Shown here: one piece after another, positions 35,436 to 44,705 of the stretch
Numbering within the stretch: position 1 is the stretch's first letter
How the letters are laid out: every line of letters starts with the position of its first letter
Assembly: GCF_947077765.1 (NCBI RefSeq)
Contig: NZ_CAMTTF010000002.1
Coordinates: 372,001 to 436,000 of the forward strand
DNA length: 64,000 nucleotides
From: Salinibacter grassmerensis
GTDB lineage: Bacteria; Bacteroidota; Rhodothermia; Rhodothermales; Salinibacteraceae
Reading direction: 5' to 3'
Position numbers and translations under genes: made by a program
Notes under the pieces: model-generated
What the model saw: the letters and a program-made list of their open reading frames with translations, nothing else
The model's database searches: none
What the model was told of the DNA's origin: nothing

Positions 35436-37070
35436 ATGAACGACTGGCAGCGACGTGTTACGGGGACGATCGGCATTGTGGTGACGACGCTCCTGTCCTA
35501 CGCCCTCATCTACCAGTGGGGCATGCAGGCGTATGAGAACGAGTCGGTGCTCTACGTTCAGGCGCTACAGGTGGTGATTGAGGCGATCACCACGGCGGGG
35601 TTCGGGGGACATGCGCCCTGGTCCAGCCCGCAGATGAACGCAATGGTTCTCTTCATGAATCTGACGGGTGTGCTGTTTGTCTTTCTCGCCGTGCCCCTGT
35701 TTGCCGTCCCGGTGCTTCGAGACGCCTTCGAACAGCGTCCCCCGGAGTCTTTCTCAGGGGAGGGCCACATCGTGCTTGCGCCCCACACCTCGCGGGTGGA
35801 GGCCCTCATCGGTGAGCTCGAGGCACAGGACCGGCCGTACGTGATCCTCGAGCCGGATCGGGATCGGGCCAAGGCCCTCTACATGGACGGCTACCCGGTC
35901 GTCCACGGCGATCCGGAGTCGGTCTCCGCCCTCCGCGGGGTGGGCCTCGAGGCCGCCTCCGCACTGGTGGTCGACGGGCGGGACGAGGTGGACACGAGCG
36001 TGATCCTCTCGGCGCGCGAAATCAGCGACGAGATCAAAACCGTGGCCGTCATCGAAGACAGGGCGCTCGCACCCTACCACCGGATGGCCGGAACCGACCA
36101 CGTCCTCTCTCCACGCCAGCTGCTTGGCGAGGGGCTGGCCGGAGAAATTCCGTTTCTTCTCCGGATGGCCGAGGACGCAACGATCGGCATCGGGGAAGAC
36201 CTGGAGGTCGCCGAGCTCGACGTCGAGCCCGGAAGCCCGCTCTGTGACCAGACGATCGGGCACCTCCGGCTGCGCGAGCGCTTCGGAATTGACGTGATCG
36301 GGGCCTGGTTCGACGGCACGTTCGAGAGCCCCGTCGGTCCGGAGACGACTGTCGATTGTCGGGCGCGGCTTCTCGTGTCCGGGGCGCCCGAACGCATTCA
36401 GGCGCTGCGGCGTGAGGACAGCTCGACGCTTCAGATGCGGAAGCGCCAGCGGGTCATCGTCGTCGGGTACGGCCAATCCGGACAGGCGGCGGTCGACGTG
36501 CTCGCCGATACGGAAGCGCAGTTGACCATCATCGACGCGAAGGATCTCCCGAACGTCGATGTCGTGGGCGACGCGCGGGACCCCAGTGTGTATGAGGAGG
36601 CCGACGTGGGGGCCGCGGATGCCATTGTCATAGACCTTGATGACGACACGACGACACTGCTTGCGACGCTCATCGCGCGGGACGCCAATCCCGAGGCGCA
36701 CATTGTCGCCCGCGCAAACAAAGAGGAAAACGAGCGGAAGATCTATCGAGCCGGTGCGGACTACGTACAGTCACTCGCGACCATCAGCGGGCGCATGATG
36801 GCCGCGACCGTCCTCGACAGGGAAGAGGTGCTTTCGTTCCGGACGAAGATCGACGTGGTACGGTTTAAGGCGGAGGGGCTTGCCGGACGCACGCTCGCAG
36901 GGGCCGACGTTCGGGCCGAGACCGGCTGCACCGTGGTGGCGGCGGTCCGCAACGGCGATGTGGTCACGTCACTCGATCCGGAGGCGTTTACGTTTCGGGA
37001 CGACGACCAGCTCGTCGTGGTGGGCACCGACGAGGGAGTCCACCGCTTCGAAGACTCCTTCCTTCGGTAA
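35436..37070 (+). CDS. Two-TM K+-channel-like protein with two RCK domains
   Basis: A 544-residue protein with TM1 (about 10-28), a re-entrant loop (about 45-62), TM2 (about 70-93) and two cytoplasmic RCK units (about 108-325 and 340-544). The second has an intact GYGQSG motif; the first has lost the glycine pattern (VLAPHTSR). The pore loop reads TTAGFGGHAPW, a variation on TVGYGD, so ion selectivity may be altered. The gene lies 251 bp after ktrA and precedes an APC permease. Architecture is that of MthK or Kch-type ligand-gated channels but with both RCKs in one chain. Confidence 0.88.
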   Translation: MNDWQRRVTGTIGIVVTTLLSYALIYQWGMQAYENESVLYVQALQVVIEAITTAGFGGHAPWSSPQMNAMVLFMNLTGVLFVFLAVPLFAVPVLRDAFEQRPPESFSGEGHIVLAPHTSRVEALIGELEAQDRPYVILEPDRDRAKALYMDGYPVVHGDPESVSALRGVGLEAASALVVDGRDEVDTSVILSAREISDEIKTVAVIEDRALAPYHRMAGTDHVLSPRQLLGEGLAGEIPFLLRMAEDATIGIGEDLEVAELDVEPGSPLCDQTIGHLRLRERFGIDVIGAWFDGTFESPVGPETTVDCRARLLVSGAPERIQALRREDSSTLQMRKRQRVIVVGYGQSGQAAVDVLADTEAQLTIIDAKDLPNVDVVGDARDPSVYEEADVGAADAIVIDLDDDTTTLLATLIARDANPEAHIVARANKEENERKIYRAGADYVQSLATISGRMMAATVLDREEVLSFRTKIDVVRFKAEGLAGRTLAGADVRAETGCTVVAAVRNGDVVTSLDPEAFTFRDDDQLVVVGTDEGVHRFEDSFLR

Positions 37071-37440
37071 AGGGGCCGGCTACTCCCGAATGGGTGTCTG
37101 TGCGTTCTCTTGGGGTGTTTGGGGAGTGGCCCCGCGGATGCTTCGGAACGGGCGTAGTGTTGTCTCTCGCACTCCCTAACTCATCGACGACGGCCCCCGG
37201 ACGGACTGTGTCGAGGCCTGCGCCCACAAGACGATCCTGGAAGAAGGTGGCCGCAAGACCTCCTCCATTCTTCGCCGTCAACGATCGTTCGTGGGCAACG
37301 ACCGAGAGTTCGCGGGGGGGCTGGCCTCGGTGGTCACCGGAATGACGATCCCGTTACGGGCGCACGGTGTGCAGGCCAAACCGCTCCGGCGTGCCGCCGT
37401 TGGCCAAAGTCCATTCTACAGTGCAAAACAAGCATCAACC
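37071..37440. other. Intergenic region, no gene recognised
   Basis: About 370 bp between the channel gene and the APC permease. Open frames read Arg/Pro/Ser-rich and are not convincing. No hairpin with a T-run was found, so whether the downstream genes have their own promoter is unknown. Confidence 0.4.
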
Positions 37441-38802
37441 ATGGCCCAGGCAGGAGATCGATCTCCAGCCGCACGCCTCGGCCTCCTCGACGCCACCATG
37501 GTCGGCATGGGGGCAATGATCGGGGCCGGTATTTTCGTCCTCACGGGACTGGCCGCAGAGATTGCCGGCCCGGCGGCCATCCTGGTCTTTGCGCTCAACG
37601 GAGTCGTGACGGTGCTCACCGGCATCTCGTACGCGGAGCTTGCGAGTGCCATCCCGAAAAGCGGAGGCGGGTATGTGTTTGTGCGGGAGGTGTTTTCGGG
37701 GCCGACCTCCTTCCTCATGGGATGGATGCTGTCGTTCGCCTACATGATTGCGGGGGCGCTCTACGCGCTCGGGTTCTCGTCGAACTTCGTCGAGTTTGTC
37801 CACCTCTACTGGGCAGGCCTGCCCACCGGGCCGGTGTGGCACATCCTATACGCCCTGACGGTGGTGGGCCTCTTTGCCCTGCTCAACGCCGTCTCCACGG
37901 AGGCAAGTGGTGGGGCGGAGACCGTCGTCACGATCATCAAGATTATCATCCTGCTCATCTTCGCCGGGTTTGGCGCCTTTGCCGTGCAGGGCAGCAACTT
38001 TGAGCCGTTCTTCGCGAAGGAGGGCTCCTCCGTCGCGATACTGAAGGCGATGGGGCTCACGTTTATCGCCTTTGAGGGATACGACCTCATTGCCACCGTG
38101 ACCGAAGAGGTCGAAAACCCTCGGGAAAACATTCCGAAGGCCATCTTTATCAGCCTCATCGCGACCGTGGCCATTTACCTGATCGTCGTGTGGGTGGCCA
38201 TCGGCACGCTCGGGGCCGAGAAGCTTGGGCAGGCCGGCGAGACGGGCATTGCGGAGGCCGCGACGAGCTTCATGCCGACGATCCCGCTGCTGGGGGAGGG
38301 CGCCGCGCTCATCGTCTTCGGTGCCGTGTTTTCGACGGTGAGTGCCCTCAACGCCGTTGTCATTGCGTCCAGTCGGGTCGTATTCGCAATGGGGCGTGAG
38401 GACCAGCTCCCGAACCCCCTTGGCCAGATCAGCGCACGGTTCGGCACGCCCCTGGCGGCCGTCATGGTGAGCGCCGCCGTCATGCTTGGGAGCGTGGTTC
38501 TCCTGCCCATCGAGCAGGTCGGGCGCGTATCCAGTCTCTTCTTTCTCGTCTCGTTCGTGGTGGTCAACTGGAGCGTCATTCGCCTGCGCAACCGGCGCCC
38601 CAACATGCGCCGTCCCTTCGAGATGCCGTTCTACCCGGCCATCCCCCTCCTCGCCATCGCGTTGAACCTCGTGCTCGCCTATTTCCTGCTCCGCGACGAC
38701 CCGTACACGCTGGTGCTGGGGCTCGGGTGGATCGCCATCGGCGGTCTCGTGTACGCGGGACTGCAGTGGCGCCGATCGAGCCCGGAACCGGCCGAGGCGT
38801 GA
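37441..38802 (+). CDS. APC-superfamily permease
   Basis: Twelve-TM amino acid/polyamine/organocation permease, 453 residues from MAQAGD at 37441. Landmarks: MVGMGAMIGAGIFVLTGL (TM1 with Gly-rich unwound region), AIPKSGGGYVFVREVF and EEVENPRENIPKAI. It is a core permease with no additional cytosolic domain; the RCK protein encoded 37 bp downstream may serve it in trans. Amino acid transport is the default family role. Within a K+ island, K+ transport like the APC-type KimA is possible (inference). Confidence 0.92.
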   Translation: MAQAGDRSPAARLGLLDATMVGMGAMIGAGIFVLTGLAAEIAGPAAILVFALNGVVTVLTGISYAELASAIPKSGGGYVFVREVFSGPTSFLMGWMLSFAYMIAGALYALGFSSNFVEFVHLYWAGLPTGPVWHILYALTVVGLFALLNAVSTEASGGAETVVTIIKIIILLIFAGFGAFAVQGSNFEPFFAKEGSSVAILKAMGLTFIAFEGYDLIATVTEEVENPRENIPKAIFISLIATVAIYLIVVWVAIGTLGAEKLGQAGETGIAEAATSFMPTIPLLGEGAALIVFGAVFSTVSALNAVVIASSRVVFAMGREDQLPNPLGQISARFGTPLAAVMVSAAVMLGSVVLLPIEQVGRVSSLFFLVSFVVVNWSVIRLRNRRPNMRRPFEMPFYPAIPLLAIALNLVLAYFLLRDDPYTLVLGLGWIAIGGLVYAGLQWRRSSPEPAEA

Positions 38803-38839
38803 CGCTTCACCTCTGCTCTCATCGATTCTCACCTGTCCC

Positions 38840-39502
38840 ATGAGCGTTTCCGGAAAGGACCTTCGCATCATCATTGCCGGCGGCGGCCAGGTCGGCTTCC
38901 GCACGGCGGAATTTCTCGACGAGCGCGGCCACGACGTCGTCGTCATCGAACGCGACCCCGACCGGTGCCAAGAAATTGCCGACGAGTACGTGGCGACGAT
39001 CATCGAGGGCGACGCGACGCTGCCCGACGTTTTCCAACAGGCCGGGCCGGAACGGGCCGACGTGCTGGCGGCGATGTCGGACAACCCGCTGACCAACCTC
39101 GCCGTGTGCATGATTGGTCAACGGATGAACCCGGACCTCCACACCGTGATGCGGACCGACGCCGAGACGGGCGACGCCCACGCGGAGCTCGTCGACGCGG
39201 TGGTCTATCCGCGGCGCGCCAGCGCGCTGCTGGCGGTCAACGCCATTCTGTCCGGCAGTGTGCGGTCGCTGGAGCACGCCATGGGGGCGCTTGACATCGC
39301 GGAGGTGCGCATCGGGCAGGACGCTCCGGTGGTAGGGAAGGTGCTGGACGAGATTAGTTTTCCGGAGGGCAGTCTCGTGGTGAGCGACGTGGACGGCGCG
39401 CGGGTGGCCCGGGCCGATACGGTGATGAAGGCGGGGCAGCGGTACATCGTGGCCGCCGAGCCGGAGGTTATCGAGGAGGTGATGCAGCTGCTCCGGGGCT
39501 GA
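38840..39502 (+). CDS. Single-RCK (TrkA-family) regulatory protein
   Basis: A 220-residue TrkA-N plus TrkA-C protein. The Rossmann motif GGGQVG occurs at residues 14-19, with acidic ERD at the end of strand two, favouring NAD(H) or another adenosine nucleotide. RCK_C covers about 150-220 (EISFPEGSLVVSDVDGARVA). It lies 37 bp behind the APC permease and not next to a TrkH on the same strand. It may control the permease, the upstream Ktr or channel, or the convergent TrkH. Confidence 0.9.
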   Translation: MSVSGKDLRIIIAGGGQVGFRTAEFLDERGHDVVVIERDPDRCQEIADEYVATIIEGDATLPDVFQQAGPERADVLAAMSDNPLTNLAVCMIGQRMNPDLHTVMRTDAETGDAHAELVDAVVYPRRASALLAVNAILSGSVRSLEHAMGALDIAEVRIGQDAPVVGKVLDEISFPEGSLVVSDVDGARVARADTVMKAGQRYIVAAEPEVIEEVMQLLRG

Positions 39503-39528
39503 AGGAAGAGCGGCGCCCTCGCTCTCGT

Positions 39529-41019
39529 TCAGGAGGTCCAGTACGCCGGCGTGAGAAGGATCAGTACGGTGAAAATCTCTAGGCGCCCGGCCCACATGAG
39601 CAGCGCCAAGAGCACGGTGGTGGGGTTGGAATAGGCGAGGTAGTTTTCCATCGGCCCGATCTGGTGGAAGCCGGGCCCAATGTTGCCGATCGAGGCCGCG
39701 ACGGTGCTGAGCACGCTGAGCGTGTCGGTTTCGAGCCCGATCCGGACGTTTTCGGCCTCGATGACGGCGGTGCTCGTCAGCGTGAGGAAGAAGTAGGCGA
39801 CGATCATCAAGACGATCTGGCGGACGACGCGGTTCTCAACGACGTGCTGGCCCACGTGAATGGGGCGCACGGCGCTCGGGTGGATGCTCACGAAGAGCTC
39901 GCGGAGGACGGCCTTCGTGCTCACGATCCAGCGCATCACCTTGATGCCCCCGCCGGTGCTCCCCGTAGATCCCCCGATGAACATGGCCACGAACAGGACG
40001 GTGGTGGCGATGCCGAGCCACGTGTCGAAGTCGGTCGACGCGTAGCCGGTGGTTGTGATCATCGTGAGGGCCTGAAAGAGCGCGTGGCGGGCGGTCTCCT
40101 CGATGGAGCCGGTGGTCTGCTCGAAGACGAGCGCGGCGCTCAGAAGAAGCGTTACGGCCCCGATGGCGAGGGCGTACGTCCGAAACTCCTCGTCGGCCTG
40201 CGGGCGACGGACCGCACCGGTCACGACGCGCCACGTGAGGGCGAAGCTCGTGCCGGCCAGAAACATGAACGGAATGATGGTCCACTGCACGAGGGGCACG
40301 AAGGCCTCGATACTGCGCGCCTCCGGCGAAAAGCCGCCCGTGGGCATGGTTGTGAGGCCGTGGGCGACCGCGTTGTACAGCGTCATGTTGGGGGCCCAGC
40401 CGGCAAGGTGCCACCCGTAGAGCAGCACGATCTCCAGGACCGTCAGGCCCGCGTACAGGATCCAGAGCCGGCGGGCGGTGTCGGTGATGCGGGGGACGAG
40501 ACGGCTGAACCGGGGCCCGGGGGCCTCCGCTTCTAGCAGCTGGGCCCCGCCCACGGCGAGCCGGGGCAGGATGGCCACGGCGAGCACGATGATGCCCATC
40601 CCGCCGAGCCACTGCGTGAGCTGCCGCCACATCATGAGGGCGGGCGAATGGAAATCCACCGAGATGTTCTTCATAACGGTGGCGCCGGTGGTGGTGAACC
40701 CGCTCATGCTTTCGAAGAAGGCGTTCACCGGCATCGCCACGGTGCCGCGTCCGGCGAGCACATAAGGCATGGCCCCAACCAGGGCGGCCAGCAGCCACGT
40801 GAGGGCGACCAGCAGAAATCCCTCCCGCGTCCCGAGGTCCGGGTCGGACTTCAGTTGTTCGAGGGCCCATCCCCCGACCAGTGCAGCGCCCATGGTCGCC
40901 GCAAAGATGCCCAGATCCTGCCCGTCGACGAGGGCGATGAAGAGCGGCACCAGAAGGGGCACCGCGAGCCACTTTACGATGGTGCCGGCCAGGCTGGAGG
41001 CACTTCGCCAATCCGTCAT
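39529..41019 (-). CDS. trkH: Trk-type K+ uptake translocation subunit TrkH (copy 3)
   Basis: A 496-residue Trk pore protein. Filters: GFTTTGAT (about 107-114), TTMPTGGFSP, TTTGYASTDF and NIGPGFHQIGP. It is clearly a close paralogue of the copy at 29.9 kb, including the LMMWRQLTQW segment shared by both. It follows trkA copy 2 by 59 bp and converges on the RCK gene with 26 bp between stops. Confidence 0.95.
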   Translation of the reverse strand: MTDWRSASSLAGTIVKWLAVPLLVPLFIALVDGQDLGIFAATMGAALVGGWALEQLKSDPDLGTREGFLLVALTWLLAALVGAMPYVLAGRGTVAMPVNAFFESMSGFTTTGATVMKNISVDFHSPALMMWRQLTQWLGGMGIIVLAVAILPRLAVGGAQLLEAEAPGPRFSRLVPRITDTARRLWILYAGLTVLEIVLLYGWHLAGWAPNMTLYNAVAHGLTTMPTGGFSPEARSIEAFVPLVQWTIIPFMFLAGTSFALTWRVVTGAVRRPQADEEFRTYALAIGAVTLLLSAALVFEQTTGSIEETARHALFQALTMITTTGYASTDFDTWLGIATTVLFVAMFIGGSTGSTGGGIKVMRWIVSTKAVLRELFVSIHPSAVRPIHVGQHVVENRVVRQIVLMIVAYFFLTLTSTAVIEAENVRIGLETDTLSVLSTVAASIGNIGPGFHQIGPMENYLAYSNPTTVLLALLMWAGRLEIFTVLILLTPAYWTS

Positions 41020-41078
41020 ACGGTCAGAAACGCGGCAGAATCAGAGACGAACGGTCCAAATCAGAGTGGGAAACAACC

Positions 41079-42425
41079 TCAGAGCCCATCGGCGATGGCC
41101 TCGGCGTGCTCCGCCCGGGCAATCACGACGACCCGATCCCCCTCCCGAAGGTGTGTCTCGCCGCGGGGAACGAGGACCCGCCCCTGCCGCACGGCGGCCC
41201 CGACGACGCAGGGCCCTGGCAGGTCGGCGATGGCCTCTTCGATTCGGTGATCGGTGAGGCGTCCCTCCGCCGTCAGCGTCATCTCGAATACCTCGGCCCG
41301 CTCGTGTTCGATGCGGGCCACCGCGTCGGCGTAGCTCTCCTGCACGTGCTGGCTGACGTAGGCGGCCGTTTCCTCCCGTGGATGCACCACCCCGTCGAGG
41401 GCGCTCATCTCGCCGAGGTCGACGTACTGCTCCTCCCGGATCACCCCGAAGACGCGCGGCACGCCGAGCTGTTTGGCGAGCAGGCCGGCCAGCAGCACGC
41501 GCTCGTCGGGCTGGAGGGCCACGAGACAGAGATCCGACTGGTGGAGCCGCTCGGCCTCCCAGAAGGCGCGGTCGGTCGCGTCGGCCTGAAGGACCAGTGT
41601 CTCGGGGAGGGCCTCGGCAATGCGCTCGGCCCGAACGGGGTCCTGCTCCACGAGTTGCACGGAGAGCCCCCGCTGCCGGAGCAGGCGTGCGGCCTGTACC
41701 CCAATTTCGCCGCCGCCGAGAACCGCAATCCGACGAATGTCTTCGCCGGCCGTCGACGGGTTCAGTTGAACCCCGAAGGCCTTCACGTCGTCCGGATTGC
41801 CGACGGCGACGAGGCGGTCATTCGCCCGCAGACGGGTCGGTCCCTGAGGAATGATCATGTCCTCGTCGCGGAGGAGGATCGCGAAGGTGATGCCCCCGAA
41901 CCGATCGGCCTGCTCAACGGTCTCGCCCGCCAGCGGGCTGTTACGCTCCACTTCAAACTCTGCCATTTCGATGCGCCCATCGGCAAAAAAGCGCTCTTCG
42001 AACGCCGTCTCCTCAGCTGACTGGAACCCGACGAGACGCGCGATGGACCGGGCCGTTAGGGCCGAGCGCCCGACCATCAAATCGACGCCAAAGGCTTTCC
42101 GCGAGTGATGCCACGTGTCCAAGAACTGCGTATGGGCCACCCGCGCAATCGCAAAGGGATCGGCCTCCAGCTTGGCCGTGCTACAGGTCAGGATGTTGGT
42201 GCGGTCGTCGTCGGTGCAGGCGATGAGGACGTCCGCCTCATCGAGGCCTGCCTCCTGTAGGACGCCCAGTTGCACGCCGTCGCCCTGAACGACGCGGACG
42301 GTCCCGGGCATCTGTTCGAGGGCGTTGTAGCGCCGGTCGACGGCCGCGACGGTGTGATCGGGGGTCAGTTCCTGGGCGACGGTTTGTCCGACCTGCCCGG
42401 CCCCGACGATAAGAGTCTTCATCAA
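41079..42425 (-). CDS. trkA: Trk system regulatory protein TrkA (copy 2)
   Basis: Two-RCK gating subunit, 448 residues. GAGQVG at residues 8-13 and GGGEIG in the middle begin the two Rossmann units. The C-terminal RCK_C reads CVVGAAVRQGRVLVPRGETHL, only partly quoted. It closely matches the TrkA at 31.3 kb, so the trkA-trkH pair has been duplicated in inverted context. ATG codons at 42425 and 42422 both fit. It lies 66 bp after the USP gene. Confidence 0.95.
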   Translation of the reverse strand: MMKTLIVGAGQVGQTVAQELTPDHTVAAVDRRYNALEQMPGTVRVVQGDGVQLGVLQEAGLDEADVLIACTDDDRTNILTCSTAKLEADPFAIARVAHTQFLDTWHHSRKAFGVDLMVGRSALTARSIARLVGFQSAEETAFEERFFADGRIEMAEFEVERNSPLAGETVEQADRFGGITFAILLRDEDMIIPQGPTRLRANDRLVAVGNPDDVKAFGVQLNPSTAGEDIRRIAVLGGGEIGVQAARLLRQRGLSVQLVEQDPVRAERIAEALPETLVLQADATDRAFWEAERLHQSDLCLVALQPDERVLLAGLLAKQLGVPRVFGVIREEQYVDLGEMSALDGVVHPREETAAYVSQHVQESYADAVARIEHERAEVFEMTLTAEGRLTDHRIEEAIADLPGPCVVGAAVRQGRVLVPRGETHLREGDRVVVIARAEHAEAIADGL

Positions 42426-42491
42426 AATTCAGTCCTTGATGGAAAAATCCGGGGCCCCGATTCGAGAAATAGGGGTGAACGCGAAGACGAA

Positions 42492-43259
42492 TCAGGCGGC
42501 CTGGGTGGCCCTTTCGGCGGCATCGACGTCTTCGTCTTCGTGGCGGACGACGATCACGGGAATGTTGACGCTCGTCACGATCCGCTCCGGCATCGTGCCG
42601 AGGAGAACCTCCCGCACCGACGGCTTGCTCTCGCCCAGGACGGCGAGGTCGTGCTCCCCGGCCCACTCGACGATGGTGTCGGCCGGGTCGTCGGCGGCGA
42701 TCGACTCAAGCTCGATCAGGCCGGCCTCAATGCCGTGATCGCGCATCATCTCTGCGGCCGGTTCGAGCACGTCCTCCCGCGAGGACGCGACCGTTTCCTC
42801 GTCCTCGAGAATGTGGAGGAGCGTCACGTCGGCCGTGCCGTCCTGACAGAGATCGGCGACGAAGGGCGCGATTTCCCGGACGTTCTGGATGCCGCGCAGC
42901 GGCACGAGGACGCGGCGCAGCTGCTCTACGGGGCCGGGGATCAGCACAGCGTCGCAGGACTCCTCCATGCTCACCCGACTCATGGTGTCGAGCTCATCGC
43001 CCGTAAACACGAGGCGCGTGGTGACGTCGGCCCCGGCCTCTTCAAACCGCCGGGCGGCCGCGTCGAGCATGTCCTCGGCCTCGGCGCCGAACTGGTCGCG
43101 GGCCTGGGCCGGGCTCGTCTGCTCCGGCACCGAAAACCACCCGAGGAGCACCACCCGGAGTGAGGACAAGACGCGGACGAGCGCTGACGGCAGCGGCTCG
43201 GGGTCCGGCAGCTCGATGTCGACGAGAATGGACGAGGGGGCCGAGGAGGAGTCCATCAT
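42492..43259 (-). CDS. Tandem universal stress protein (two USP domains)
   Basis: A 256-residue protein with two USP-like halves. The first (about 10-120) is divergent. The second (about 125-240) has the typical RVLVPLRGIQNVREIAPFVA beginning and a LGESKPSVREVLLGTMPERI segment near the ATP loop. Its start overlaps the stop of the upstream permease gene in an ATGA, so it is probably translationally coupled to that APC transporter. USP proteins often bind ATP or other nucleotides and regulate transporters. Confidence 0.88.
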   Translation of the reverse strand: MMDSSSAPSSILVDIELPDPEPLPSALVRVLSSLRVVLLGWFSVPEQTSPAQARDQFGAEAEDMLDAAARRFEEAGADVTTRLVFTGDELDTMSRVSMEESCDAVLIPGPVEQLRRVLVPLRGIQNVREIAPFVADLCQDGTADVTLLHILEDEETVASSREDVLEPAAEMMRDHGIEAGLIELESIAADDPADTIVEWAGEHDLAVLGESKPSVREVLLGTMPERIVTSVNIPVIVVRHEDEDVDAAERATQAA

Positions 43260-44617
43260 GACGTGATTTCGGAAATCGTGACGGTGCGTGCGTAGTAGAA
43301 GTACCATCCCGCGGTGGCGAGCAGGATCCCCCCGCCGATCACAATCGAAAGCAGATTCATGAAGGCCACGAGCCCGAAGCTGGTAAGGGCCCCAAGGAGG
43401 GGGACGACCGGGTAGCCGGGGCATCGGAAGGTCGGCTGGTACCCGTCGGGGGGCGACTGCCGAAGGACGAGAAGGGCCACGCAGATGAGGCCGTACATGA
43501 AGAGGTGCAGCAGCGAGGCCACCTCGGCCAGCACCTCGACGCGCCCGAAGAGGATGAGCGCCACGATGGGGCCGCCGGCGAGCAGGAGGGCGACGTGGGG
43601 CGTGCGGTACCGCGTGTTGATCCGCTCCACCTGAGGGGGCACGAGGTCGTCCCGACTCAGGGCGTAGATGGACCGGGAGGCGCTCAGGATCGACGCGTTG
43701 GCGCTGGAGAGTGTCGCGAGCAGCCCGCCCCCCAGCAGGGCGGCGGCGCCAAACGTGCCGGCGATGCTACGCCCCACGTTTACGACGGCCGTCTCGCCCA
43801 GCTCGGAAAGCTGGGTGCTGCCCAGCAGGCTGGTGCTAATAAAGATTGTAAGCACGTAGAGGGTCCCCACCAGCAGCACGCTTCCGATCATGGATCGGGG
43901 CAGGTTCCGGCTCGGCGACTTGATCTCCCCCGCCACGGTGGCGATCTGCACGAAGCCAAGATAGGAGGTAAAGACCAGCGCCGCGGTCGTAAAGACCGGC
44001 ATCGTGCCGTACGGGAAGAATGCCTCTGGGGTCTGTTGGCGCCCGAGGAATCCCATCGCGTCCAGCCCGCCGTGGCCGAGGAAGCCCGCGAGGATGGTCA
44101 GGAGGCTTCCCACGATCCAGTTCTGCAGGTCGCCCGTGTTCTCCGTGCCCGTGACGCTGATCCCTGTGAGAAGGATGGCCATGCCGAGGGCGAGCCCCAC
44201 GACCGAGACGGGCAGGCCGATCCCGAGCTCACGGACGAGATCCGACAGGTAGTGCCCGAAGCCCACCAGGTAGAACGCCGAGGCAAAGACGAGGCCCAGC
44301 CACTGCCCGATGCCCACCATGCAGCCGAGGAGGGTGCCGAGGGCGCGCGAGACGAAGAAATATCCGCCCCCACTTTCGGGCATGGCCGTGGCGAGCTCGG
44401 AGGTCGGCAGGGCCACGAGCAGGGCGATGACGGCCCCAATGGCGAACGAGAGCATGGCCGCGGGGCCGGCCTTGCCGGCCGCCAGCCCCGGGAAGACGAA
44501 GATGCCTGCTCCCACCATGGTCCCGGTGCCGATGGCCAGCGCCGGAAGAAGGCCGAGCGTCCGCTCAAGCTCTTGGGGGTCCGTCTCCGTCACGGAAGAA
44601 GAACTGGGTGTGCTCAT
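43256..44617 (-). CDS. APC-superfamily permease
   Basis: Twelve-TM APC permease, 453 residues from MSTPSSSS at 44617. TM1 contains GTGTMVGAGIFVFPGL, followed by AMPESGGGYFFVSRALG, GEIKSPSRNLPRSM and SANASILSASRSIYALSR. It has no fused regulatory domain, but the coupled USP gene (ATGA overlap) provides one in trans. Its TM segment AGGPIVALILFGRVEVLAE is strikingly similar to the decayed copy near 47.8 kb. Family substrate is amino acids; K+ or another cation is possible by context. Confidence 0.92.
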   Translation of the reverse strand: MSTPSSSSVTETDPQELERTLGLLPALAIGTGTMVGAGIFVFPGLAAGKAGPAAMLSFAIGAVIALLVALPTSELATAMPESGGGYFFVSRALGTLLGCMVGIGQWLGLVFASAFYLVGFGHYLSDLVRELGIGLPVSVVGLALGMAILLTGISVTGTENTGDLQNWIVGSLLTILAGFLGHGGLDAMGFLGRQQTPEAFFPYGTMPVFTTAALVFTSYLGFVQIATVAGEIKSPSRNLPRSMIGSVLLVGTLYVLTIFISTSLLGSTQLSELGETAVVNVGRSIAGTFGAAALLGGGLLATLSSANASILSASRSIYALSRDDLVPPQVERINTRYRTPHVALLLAGGPIVALILFGRVEVLAEVASLLHLFMYGLICVALLVLRQSPPDGYQPTFRCPGYPVVPLLGALTSFGLVAFMNLLSIVIGGGILLATAGWYFYYARTVTISEITS

Positions 44618-44705
44618 TCTACTTGCAATTGGGAGATATATACCTGAGCCGACGTGAAGTGCGCACCGGCGGAGAGTGGGCCTCGGTTCCCGGAGTAGGG
44701 ATGGG

